Shown: positions 1-5,062 of the stretch, piece by piece
How positions within the stretch are numbered: position 1 is the first letter of the stretch
How the letters are laid out: each line of letters starts with the position of its first letter
Assembly: GCA_017621295.1 (NCBI GenBank)
Contig: JAGATI010000084.1
Coordinates: 1-6,093, forward strand
DNA from: Clostridia bacterium
Lineage (GTDB): Bacteria > Bacillota_A > Clostridia > TANB77 > CAG-508
Reading direction: 5' to 3'
DNA: 6,093 bases
Program-made: the position numbers and the translations under genes
Notes under the pieces: model-generated
Seen by the model: the letters and a program-made list of their open reading frames with translations, nothing else
The model's database searches: none
What the model was told of the DNA's origin: nothing

Positions 1-114
1 AATATCTGGTTTTATATCTGGAATTATTGCATCACCTTCTACTTCTATCTTCTCTAACTTTTCGCAAATTATCTTATTAATACATAATTTATCTTTTTTG
101 CTTTCTATATTCAT
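1..114 (-). CDS. sipL: Spore coat anchor protein, SipL/SpoVID-like with SPOCS (DUF3794) motif, N-terminus only
   Basis: Only the first 38 codons are in the window; the frame is open to position 1. ATG at 114-112 follows an AGGAGGGAGT ribosome binding site (130-121). Residues 26-38 contain Glu-Gly-Asp-Ala-Ile-Ile-Pro-Asp-Ile-Lys-Pro-Asp-Ile, which resembles the opening of SPOCS (DUF3794) domains. In clostridia a protein with such domains and a C-terminal LysM, SipL, binds SpoIVA and anchors the basal coat layer to the forespore; as I recall, sipL lies next to yabG in C. difficile. The order yabG-veg-this gene fits that. A TATAAT hexamer (150-145) lies upstream without a good -35, so the promoter is unclear. 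Other SPOCS/LysM proteins remain possible because the diagnostic LysM end lies outside the window. Confidence 0.7.
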   Translation of the reverse strand, partial: MNIESKKDKLCINKIICEKLEKIEVEGDAIIPDIKPDI

Positions 115-160
115 ATCCAAACTCCCTCCTTATTTTGTTATTTAATTATATTAACTAGGC

Positions 161-192
161 CAAAAAAAATTCCTATTTAAATAGGAATTTTT
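161..192 (-). terminator. Rho-independent terminator after veg
   Basis: A perfect 28-base palindrome (165-192) with arms containing ATTCCTATTT and AAATAGGAAT lies 8 bases after the veg stop. On the minus strand it runs into eight T residues. It separates the strongly expressed veg from the downstream coat gene. The dyad has no unpaired loop bases on paper, so the central TTTAAA would form the loop. Confidence 0.8.
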
Positions 193-200
193 GTTTTATA

Positions 201-497
201 TTATAAATTTTTTACTTTTTTTAATTCTTCAATTTGCGGTGGTATTAATGGAGTAGCTAAATTTCCATCAATAACATCTATTTCTACAGTTCTAGTTAAT
301 ACATCTGTATAACTGTAAGTTACATTACGATTGTTTTCCTCATACTTTACAACAAAAATATTTGGATATGCTTTTTCTATTGTAGCTTCTTTTTCAAACG
401 ATTTACTCCTTCCAAGAGTTCCCCTAACAACGATTTTTTGTCCTATCATTTCTCCAATATCAGTCTTTAAATCTGTAATATCTTTTTTGCAAATCAT
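201..497 (-). CDS. veg: Veg family protein
   Basis: This 98-residue protein matches the Veg family in length (about 80-90 residues) and pattern: a start region of the type Asp-Ile-x-x-x-Lys, Gly-Gln-Lys-Ile-Val-Val-Arg (residues about 19-25), a Gly-Arg-x-Lys segment, Tyr-Pro-x-x-Phe-Val-Val (44-50), and the typical Val-Thr-Tyr-Ser-Tyr-Thr-Asp-Val-Leu-Thr-Arg-Thr-Val-Glu near residues 59-72. Veg is a small cytoplasmic beta-rich protein of highly expressed, poorly defined function; in B. subtilis it has been linked to biofilm matrix gene expression. ATG at 497 has AGGTGA at 507-502 with a short 4-base gap. It sits between yabG and the SPOCS gene, with its own consensus promoter and a terminator, so it is probably a single-gene transcript. 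The C-terminal tail after residue 78 is variable and Pro/Glu/Lys-rich. Confidence 0.9.
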   Translation of the reverse strand: MICKKDITDLKTDIGEMIGQKIVVRGTLGRSKSFEKEATIEKAYPNIFVVKYEENNRNVTYSYTDVLTRTVEIDVIDGNLATPLIPPQIEELKKVKNL

Positions 498-526
498 TTA
501 ATCACCTACTTCTTCAAGATAGCTAA

Positions 527-555
527 ATTATATCATTTGCAGTATTTTTTGTCAA
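527..555 (-). promoter_or_regulatory. Consensus sigma-A promoter of veg with extended -10
   Basis: On the minus strand TTGACA (555-550) is followed by a 17-base spacer and TATAAT (532-527), preceded by TG one base upstream, giving TGATATAAT. Both hexamers are perfect matches to the vegetative consensus, spacing is optimal, and the flank upstream is AT-rich. It lies 30 bases before the veg ATG. The B. subtilis veg promoter is a classic strong promoter, which fits. Confidence 0.9.
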
Positions 556-635
556 AAAGTATAATTTATTGTCGTTTCTTGTAACGCCTAATATAAAAGG
601 TTTACACGCTTTCTCCAGGTAATATTACATTTGCA

Positions 636-1466
636 TTACATTTTTGTTACAATTACTCTTTTCTTTCCCATTGCACCAATTCCATTTACTCCTTTTATTC
701 CATCTCTTAAATCGTTTTCTATATCACGAATTGTTACATATTTGCTCTCATCAGTAAGAGCTACCTTTTCTGCAACTATTAAAGGATCCATAAAATCTAT
801 TAATATTCTTCCTGGTGATGATGCAAAATTTGCACCAACATCCATAATAGCTTCATAGTAACTTTGACATGCTCCTGCAAATATAACTAAGTCTTTTCCC
901 ATACTATTCCATTTTCTTGCTTCTATAACAGAATTTATGAAATACATAGAATTTCTGTAATTATATATATCATTATATTTAGTTCCTTTTTTTATCATTC
1001 CATCATGACCAGTTATTACAAGTATATCTGGCTTATATCTTTCTAATAACATTCTTACAAATTTTGGTTGTCTACTTTCCGGAATATTTTTCACTACTGC
1101 ATCTAATCCTAAACTTTTATAATATCTTAAAGACTTTTCGCTATATTTTCTATCTCCATCTAAATGTAAAATTCTACCACTATTAAATACTCTTTTACTT
1201 CTCTTATCAGTTTCTATACAATATAGGCATTTTTTTAATCTATCTTGCATTTTGTTTTCAAATAATTTTATATTTTCTTGTACAATTCTTTTTTCTATTA
1301 TTTCTAAATCATCAATCGGACTATCTGCTTTTATTCTTACAGTCAACCCTTTTAAGATAGCAAATTCATTTTTATCAGTTGTTTTTATAATTCTATCTAC
1401 AACAAACAAAATATCTTTTCCATATGAAGTTCTTCCTACAATATCTCCTTTTTTTATTCTTTTCAA
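636..1466 (-). CDS. yabG: Sporulation-specific protease YabG
   Basis: This 276-residue protein resembles YabG (about 290 residues in B. subtilis) along its length, starting with Lys-Lys-Gly-Asp-Ile-Val-Gly-Arg-x-Ser-Tyr and Asp-Ile-Leu-Phe. YabG is made late in the mother cell and trims spore coat proteins; in C. difficile it also processes germination proteins of the SleB/Csp group. Visible landmarks are Leu-His-Leu-Asp-Gly-Asp (100-105), Val-Ile-Thr-Gly-His-Asp-Gly (150-156) and Phe-Ala-Gly-Ala-Cys-Gln-Ser (196-202); His154 and Cys200 are the likely catalytic pair, inferred from their position in conserved blocks. The start is TTG at 1466-1464, set by the GAGGTGAGA site at 1480-1472; the only nearby ATG runs at once into a stop. 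No signal peptide or membrane segment is seen. It precedes veg, but veg has its own promoter. Confidence 0.93.
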   Translation of the reverse strand: MKRIKKGDIVGRTSYGKDILFVVDRIIKTTDKNEFAILKGLTVRIKADSPIDDLEIIEKRIVQENIKLFENKMQDRLKKCLYCIETDKRSKRVFNSGRILHLDGDRKYSEKSLRYYKSLGLDAVVKNIPESRQPKFVRMLLERYKPDILVITGHDGMIKKGTKYNDIYNYRNSMYFINSVIEARKWNSMGKDLVIFAGACQSYYEAIMDVGANFASSPGRILIDFMDPLIVAEKVALTDESKYVTIRDIENDLRDGIKGVNGIGAMGKKRVIVTKM

Positions 1467-1471
1467 GCTAA

Positions 1472-1480
1472 TCTCACCTC
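1472..1480 (-). promoter_or_regulatory. Ribosome binding site fixing the TTG start of yabG
   Basis: GAGGTGAGA on the minus strand lies about 6 bases before TTG at 1466-1464. The ATG just upstream (1483-1481) is followed two codons later by TGA, so TTG is the only workable start that keeps the conserved N-terminus. Confidence 0.75.
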
Positions 1481-1498
1481 ATTTTAATTAGGTTATTA

Positions 1499-1527
1499 TA
1501 TAATATGTCGAATTTTGTAAGATGGTT
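1499..1527 (-). promoter_or_regulatory. Possible mother-cell (sigma-K-type) promoter of yabG
   Basis: On the minus strand ACC (1526-1524) is followed after 16 bases by CATATTATA (1507-1499), matching the sigma-K pattern of a -35 AC and a -10 CATANNNTA. It lies 33 bases before the start codon. YabG is a sigma-K-dependent gene in B. subtilis, so the assignment is reasonable, but the motif is short and AT-rich DNA gives chance matches; a sigma-E reading of the same -10 is also possible. Confidence 0.4.
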
Positions 1528-1550
1528 AATAAATTTTATGAAAAAATATG

Positions 1551-1579
1551 TTGTATATTTTTTTGTTTTATGATATAGT
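1551..1579 (+). promoter_or_regulatory. Sigma-A-type promoter of the zinc-ribbon gene
   Basis: TTGTAT (1551-1556), a 17-base spacer and TATAGT (1574-1579) with an extended TG at 1571-1572. The hexamers match consensus at 4 and 5 of 6 positions. Transcription would start near 1586, leaving a leader of about 117 bases before the ATG. It diverges from the yabG promoter region without overlapping it. Confidence 0.5.
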
Positions 1580-1686
1580 AGGTTTGGCTTAAATAAAAGC
1601 TTAAATGAATTTAATAATTTTTTAGACTATTTCCTTCTTTATTATTTAGGATCAATGTGTCAAAAATATTAAATCTCAAAACTAAG

Positions 1687-1694
1687 AAGGAGGT
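1687..1694 (+). promoter_or_regulatory. Strong ribosome binding site of the zinc-ribbon gene, possibly masked
   Basis: AAGGAGGT is an exact anti-16S complement, 8 bases before ATG at 1703. The leader segment 1631-1639 (TTCCTTCTT) can pair with 1684-1692 (AAGAAGGAG), with one G-U pair, which would cover this site. Confidence 0.75.
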
Positions 1695-1702
1695 ATTCTA
1701 TA

Positions 1703-1870
1703 ATGGCAGATAAAACTTTAGTATGTAAAGACTGTGGTGCTGAATTTATTTTTACAGAAGGTGAACAAGCATTCTACCAAGAAAAAGGATTCACAAACGA
1801 ACCACAAAGATGTCCAGCTTGTAGAAAAGCTAGAAAAGAACAAAGAAGAAATAACAATAATAATTTCTAA
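1703..1870 (+). CDS. Small zinc-ribbon domain protein (zf-trcl type)
   Basis: This 55-residue protein runs from ATG at 1703 to TAA at 1868-1870. It has two zinc-binding pairs, Cys8-x-x-Cys11 in Val-Cys-Lys-Asp-Cys-Gly-Ala-Glu-Phe and Cys37-x-x-Cys40 in Arg-Cys-Pro-Ala-Cys-Arg, separated by a Thr-Glu-Gly-Glu-Gln-x-Phe-Tyr-x-x-Lys-Gly-Phe segment. That layout is typical of the probable zinc-ribbon family common in Firmicutes (Pfam zf-trcl). The tail is basic (Lys-Ala-Arg-Lys-Glu-Gln-Arg-Arg) and then poly-Asn, which suggests nucleic acid or ribosome contact, but no function is established that I can cite. It has its own promoter, a long leader, a strong ribosome binding site and a strong terminator, so it looks like an abundant single-gene transcript. 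Confidence 0.88.
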   Translation: MADKTLVCKDCGAEFIFTEGEQAFYQEKGFTNEPQRCPACRKARKEQRRNNNNNF

Positions 1871-1875
1871 TTTAA

Positions 1876-1903
1876 AAGTTTAGGATTTATACTTCCTAAA
1901 CTT
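1876..1903 (+). other. 3' UTR hairpin preceding the terminator
   Basis: AAGTTTAGG (1876-1884) and CCTAAACTT (1895-1903) form a perfect 9-bp stem with a 10-base loop immediately after the zinc-ribbon stop codon. It abuts the terminator hairpin and has no T-run of its own. It may protect the 3' end of the mRNA or help termination. Confidence 0.55.
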
Positions 1904-1937
1904 AAAAAATCCAGATTTTATAATCTGGATTTTTTTA
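1904..1937 (+). terminator. Rho-independent terminator, probably bidirectional
   Basis: ATCCAGATT (1909-1917) pairs with AATCTGGAT (1922-1930) around a 4-base loop. It is preceded by six A residues and followed by T residues to 1936, so it works for the plus-strand zinc-ribbon gene and also for minus-strand transcripts coming through the spoIIID 3' end. Confidence 0.88.
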
Positions 1938-2037
1938 TATTTAATATTATTTTATTATAAAGAAGTACAATTATAGTTAATTATATTTTATTTATAATAT
2001 TGCATATTCTATTTGTAAATTTAAATTTTTAAATTAT

Positions 2038-2184
2038 CTAATCGTCTTTATGACTATATTTTAATTTGGTTGCCATACCTCCTCGTATATGTCTTTCTGC
2101 TTTATTTTCATCCAAAATTTCTCTTACTTCTTGTGCTAAGGCTGGATTTATATTGCAAAGTCTTTCACTTACATCTTTGTGTAC
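2038..2184 (-). pseudogene. spoIIID: 3' part of spoIIID, interrupted by an integrated element
   Basis: Read on the minus strand from 2184 to the TAG at 2040-2038, this gives 48 residues beginning Val-His-Lys-Asp-Val-Ser-Glu-Arg-Leu, then Asn-Pro-Ala-Leu-Ala-x-Glu-Val-x-Glu-Ile-Leu, Arg-His-Ile-Arg-Gly-Gly and Ala-Thr-Lys-Leu-Lys-Tyr. This matches the second half of SpoIIID (compare the B. subtilis motifs Thr-Val-His-Lys-Asp-Leu-Thr-Glu-Arg-Leu and Arg-His-Leu-Arg-Gly-Gly-Glu-Ala-Thr-Lys-Leu-Lys-Tyr). SpoIIID is a small DNA-binding protein (about 80-95 residues) that activates and represses mother-cell genes during sporulation. The N-terminal half, including the first part of the helix-turn-helix, is missing, and the frame upstream is recombinase-linked sequence with no ATG, GTG or TTG before a stop, so the fragment is not expressed as it stands. 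The conserved C-terminus with no frame damage suggests a gene kept functional by excision of the element rather than a decayed copy. Listed as broken only because it is split here. Confidence 0.88.
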
Positions 2185-3769
2185 TGATGTTACTTTCTGT
2201 AACGGTAGGATTTTTGCTATTATAAATATCCTCGAACCTTGTTACTACTGGCTCATTTGTTCCTATTTCATTTAATAATTTAAGCCTTACTTCAATATTA
2301 GAGTCATCATCTACTTCAATTACATCAATAATTGTTTTCAACATTGCATTTGTAATTGTTTGATTATTTAATATATCATCTACAGTATTTATTGTTTTGC
2401 TAAGTTCTTTTTGAAGTACATCTTTTTCTTTTATTTCTGATGTGATTAATTTTAATTCTCTTTCTAGTCTTGCAATATCTTCATTTAATGGATTTGTATA
2501 TTGTTTCAGTTCTTGTATGTTAATAACTTCATTTTGGAACATTTCCATATATTTTTGCTTTTTAGTAGTAACTTTTTCTATTTCTTTAAGTAAACTTTCT
2601 TCACTTCGTTCATTGCTCTCTCGTAACTTTGTAATCTTTTCAAACTCTTTTTCAACTGCTTTCATAAAGTTCTTTTTATTAAAAATAATGCTTTTTAAAT
2701 ATTCTTTTATCGCATTTAGGAGTTCTTCTTCATCTATAACAGTTGTATTAGGGCAATGATTTACCCCCATTGAGTTTCTTCCACTACATACCCATCTTAT
2801 ATATTCTGGTCCATCTTCTTTATATTTTCTTTTTATTCTTCTAAATGAATAACCACAATGTTTGCAATATATTAATGTGCTAAATACATATTCTGTTTTT
2901 TCTCTCTTGTTGTTTAGTTTAAATTCGTTTGACCTTTGTGCTAAAATATCTTGTGCTCTATTAAATAATTCATCTGATATAATTCTCATTTCAGGTCTTT
3001 CCACAACTATCCATTCTTCTTCTGGTAAGTCTTTTCTTGTTCCTGTTATAAAATCTGTTACTTCTGATTTTTTATTTGTTACTCGACCTGTATATATTGG
3101 ATTTTTAAGTATTCTTACAATAGAAGTTTGTACCCATTTTGATTTTGTTTTCTTTGTCCTTATTCCTCTATCATTTAAGTCCCAAGCAATTTTTGTTGTT
3201 CCAATTCCTTTATATACATAGCTTTCAAATATTTCTTTTACTATTTTTGCTTCTTTTTCATTTATTTTTAGAGTATATCTTTCATTTGGCATTTTATCGT
3301 ATCCGAATACTAAATTTGGTACTCTTCCTTTTTGGGCAGTGATATCTTTTCCAAACTTAACCCTTTTAGACATATTTGCACTTTCTTGTTGTGCCATTGC
3401 TCCTAAAATTGTTAATATAAATTCAGAACCACCTTCCATCACTTCGCCGTTATTTAGAAAATCTACTTGTATTCCATAAGATTTTAGTTCTCTTATACTT
3501 TGTAGTAAATCTACTGTATTTCTTGCAAAACGACTTACATCTTTAACTACTACTCTTCCAAATTTCTTTGCTTTTGCATCTTGCATCATTTGCTGGAATT
3601 GTTTTCTGTGTTTTATTTGCTTTCCAGATATACCCTCATCTGCATATAGCTTGTACAATTCATAACCATTCTTTTTAGTAAATTCTTTAAAGAACTCTAT
3701 TTGCTTTTCTAAAGAATCTATTTGTGCTTCTTTTTCAGTTGATACCCTACAATATGCTGCAATTTTCAT
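2165..3769 (-). CDS. Large serine site-specific recombinase of the element
   Basis: The 534-residue protein has the serine recombinase catalytic domain at 1-140: Tyr-Cys-Arg-Val-Ser with nucleophile Ser10 and Arg8, and Asp-Val-Ser-Arg-Phe-Ala-Arg with Arg80 and Arg83. A recombinase domain follows (about 155-285), then a zinc ribbon with Cys302, Cys305, Cys328 and Cys339, a long coiled coil (about 370-465), and an Ile-Asp-Val-Ile-Glu-Val C-terminal motif (481-486). This is the architecture of phage integrases and SpoIVCA, the skin excisionase. It cuts and rejoins DNA at attachment sites through a Ser10-DNA link; excision normally needs a directionality factor, not identified here. ATG at 3769 has only a weak ribosome binding site. 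It lies at the very end of the element: codons 530-534 and the stop are in spoIIID sequence. It has its own terminator-insulated promoter. Confidence 0.95.
   Translation of the reverse strand: MKIAAYCRVSTEKEAQIDSLEKQIEFFKEFTKKNGYELYKLYADEGISGKQIKHRKQFQQMMQDAKAKKFGRVVVKDVSRFARNTVDLLQSIRELKSYGIQVDFLNNGEVMEGGSEFILTILGAMAQQESANMSKRVKFGKDITAQKGRVPNLVFGYDKMPNERYTLKINEKEAKIVKEIFESYVYKGIGTTKIAWDLNDRGIRTKKTKSKWVQTSIVRILKNPIYTGRVTNKKSEVTDFITGTRKDLPEEEWIVVERPEMRIISDELFNRAQDILAQRSNEFKLNNKREKTEYVFSTLIYCKHCGYSFRRIKRKYKEDGPEYIRWVCSGRNSMGVNHCPNTTVIDEEELLNAIKEYLKSIIFNKKNFMKAVEKEFEKITKLRESNERSEESLLKEIEKVTTKKQKYMEMFQNEVINIQELKQYTNPLNEDIARLERELKLITSEIKEKDVLQKELSKTINTVDDILNNQTITNAMLKTIIDVIEVDDDSNIEVRLKLLNEIGTNEPVVTRFEDIYNSKNPTVTESNISTQRCK
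2171..2203. repeat. Candidate attachment-site junction between spoIIID and the element
   Basis: SpoIIID similarity starts at the Val codon at 2184-2182. Around it is an imperfect dyad with ACATC (2171-2175) and GATGT (2186-2190), centred on 2180/2181. A second perfect inverted repeat, GTTAC-5-GTAAC (2189-2203), lies on the element side. Large serine recombinases act at partly symmetric sites with a 2-bp crossover, so the crossover is probably within a few bases of 2180-2187. The exact bases cannot be set without the other end. Confidence 0.5.
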
Positions 3770-3822
3770 AACATCACTACTTTCTTGATTATTTTTCTGT
3801 ATCTTTTATTTAGTTCTGTTAC

Positions 3823-3851
3823 ATTTTAGCATATTGTTTTAAAAAAAGCAA
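3823..3851 (-). promoter_or_regulatory. Promoter of the recombinase gene, extended -10 type
   Basis: On the minus strand TTGCTT (3851-3846), a 17-base spacer and TAAAAT (3828-3823), preceded by TG as TGCTAAAAT. It is about 54 bases before the recombinase ATG and directly follows a terminator. The pattern is vegetative (sigma-A); I see no convincing sigma-E promoter in the same stretch. Confidence 0.6.
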
Positions 3852-3852
3852 T

Positions 3853-3886
3853 AAAAAACTACTCTCTTTTTTGAGAATAGTTTTTC
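3853..3886 (-). terminator. Rho-independent terminator between the 62-residue gene and the recombinase
   Basis: The minus strand reads AAAAACTATTCTC, a 6-base loop, then GAGAGTAGTTTTTT. One G-U pair closes the stem only in the minus-strand RNA, which fixes the direction. It ends the cargo transcript just ahead of the recombinase promoter, whose -35 begins 2 bases beyond the T-run. Confidence 0.85.
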
Positions 3887-3904
3887 CACTTCAATATTAC
3901 AATT

Positions 3905-4093
3905 CTAATTTTTCTTATCTAAATTTCTGTCATTAATTTCATAATCTAAAACATCATCCAAGAATTTCTGTATTATTCCTTCATCTGCTCCATCCATTGC
4001 TCCTACAATAATATCTTCATCATCAAATAATTCTTTTGCTTCTTTTTCAAATTTAGAAATATCATATGGAAAATTTCCTATTTTTCTAATCAT
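3905..4093 (-). CDS. Small acidic protein, function unknown
   Basis: 62 residues from ATG at 4093, with AGGAAAGGAT as ribosome binding site about 6 bases upstream. I do not recognise a family. The sequence is strongly acidic (Phe-Asp-Asp-Glu-Asp at residues 23-27 and an Asp-rich C-terminus), predicted mostly helical, with no signal peptide or membrane segment. It is the last cargo gene before the terminator. It follows the 247-residue gene by 57 bases, a gap filled by a 13-bp inverted repeat. Small acidic proteins in such positions can be immunity proteins, antitoxins or DNA mimics, but nothing here proves any of these. Confidence 0.6.
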   Translation of the reverse strand: MIRKIGNFPYDISKFEKEAKELFDDEDIIVGAMDGADEGIIQKFLDDVLDYEINDRNLDKKN

Positions 4094-4107
4094 TTAACAT
4101 CCTTTCC

Positions 4108-4138
4108 TAATATTGTAATTATTCTAATTACAATATTA
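4108..4138. repeat. 13-bp perfect inverted repeat, possible operator or mRNA hairpin
   Basis: TAATATTGTAATT (4108-4120) and AATTACAATATTA (4126-4138) are separated by 5 bases. On the minus strand no T-run follows, so it is not a terminator for the upstream gene. It ends 14 bases before the 62-residue gene start. A weak promoter, TTGATT (4158-4153), 17 bases, TATTGT (4135-4130), would have its -10 inside the repeat, as in repressor-controlled promoters. Confidence 0.55.
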
Positions 4139-4150
4139 ATTTGAAATTTT

Positions 4151-4894
4151 TTAATCAATTTTTTTGTATTCTCCATTTATTACTTGATATTTTCCTTCTC
4201 CCTTGTAATTATCAACAACAAAATCTATATCTTCTATTGAAAAATCTCTTTCTTCGGTAATGTCATTTAAAAATATATAACCATCATCTTCAAAAGCTTC
4301 GTATATATGTCCTTCTTTTTTATATTCATTATTTCTTTTGCTTTCCATTACTTTTATTTCTGATGATTTTTCACTTGCTAAATTTACTACTTTTTCCCTT
4401 AAATCTGTTCTTACATTTACATCTTCATTTTCATTAAATTGAAAAATTATATCTTCATTTTTAAATATTTTTGGTACTTTATCTTCTGATATACTAATGT
4501 GACTAATCTCTCCATTCTCGAATTTATCCACATTATAAAACCCACCATTAGCAGAGCCATTGCTACTAAATTGTTTTCTATATAATGTACCTTCACTTTC
4601 TGAAATTTCTAAAATGCTGTCATCTACTGCTTTATTCAACTCATCATAATATGTAATATTAGTTCCCCATCTTGATAATCCTATTGTAGCAGCTACATTA
4701 TCTTCCATAAAATTTTGGTAATCCCAATAATTACTATATTTACTTTCCTTATTAACATTCATAATATTTTTGTTATCACCTTTTTCAAGATAAGCTTTCA
4801 ATTCATTGATAAAATTATTTACAAAATCAGATAAAACCTTGCTTTGAAGTAAATCCTTTCCTAGATTTTTAATGTTAAAATCTCCTAAGTTCAT
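4151..4894 (-). CDS. Acidic 247-residue protein of unknown function, faint DUF3006-like segment
   Basis: ATG at 4894 has AAAGAGGT about 10 bases upstream. The protein has no signal peptide or membrane segment and is rich in Asp, Glu, Asn and Lys. An N-terminal helical part (1-38) is followed by a variable middle with Trp57 and Trp76. Residues about 122-170 (Val-Asp-Lys-Phe-Glu-Asn-Gly, then Val-Pro-x-x-Phe-Lys-Asn-Glu-Asp, then Arg-x-x-Leu-Arg-Glu-Lys-Val) faintly recall the DUF3006 pattern. Residues about 194-224 (Gly-His-Ile-Tyr-Glu to Ile-Glu-Asp-Ile-Asp) look like a small beta domain. It sits between the nuclease and the 62-residue gene on the same strand, 168 bases after the nuclease stop. 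A partner or immunity role for the nuclease is possible only by position. Confidence 0.6.
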   Translation of the reverse strand: MNLGDFNIKNLGKDLLQSKVLSDFVNNFINELKAYLEKGDNKNIMNVNKESKYSNYWDYQNFMEDNVAATIGLSRWGTNITYYDELNKAVDDSILEISESEGTLYRKQFSSNGSANGGFYNVDKFENGEISHISISEDKVPKIFKNEDIIFQFNENEDVNVRTDLREKVVNLASEKSSEIKVMESKRNNEYKKEGHIYEAFEDDGYIFLNDITEERDFSIEDIDFVVDNYKGEGKYQVINGEYKKID

Positions 4895-5062
4895 ATATAT
4901 TTTGACCTCTTTCTAAAAATATTGTTTTGGGAAAATTTAGAATCAATATTAAGAATAAAAAATTGATTGATTAAAATTTATATTCTTATATTAACATAAT
5001 TTCTAACAATTTACAATACTTCTATCCAAATTTTTCATTTTTATATATGAACTTTATTATTT

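Noticed and set aside
579..607. Hairpin TGTAA-CCT / AGG-TTACA between yabG and veg as a yabG terminator
   Set aside because: The stem has an asymmetric interruption and no T-run follows on the minus strand.
631..858. Plus-strand open frame opposite yabG
   Set aside because: It is the antisense shadow of a well-conserved yabG; hydrophobic low-complexity product and no ribosome binding site.
2066..2275. Plus-strand open frame across the spoIIID-recombinase junction
   Set aside because: Antisense to two recognised coding sequences, with no recognisable product.
2442..3342. Several plus-strand open frames opposite the recombinase
   Set aside because: Ser/Phe/Leu-rich shadows of the Lys/Glu-rich recombinase on the minus strand.
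3775..3822. Possible sigma-E promoter or SpoIIID-binding site before the recombinase
   Set aside because: GATACAGA and GTAACAGA are only partial matches, and no proper -35 is spaced from them; the extended -10 promoter is better supported.
4941..4968. AATCAAT / ATTGATT inverted repeat upstream of the 247-residue gene
   Set aside because: Only 7 bp of AT-rich sequence with a 14-base gap; easily chance in this DNA.
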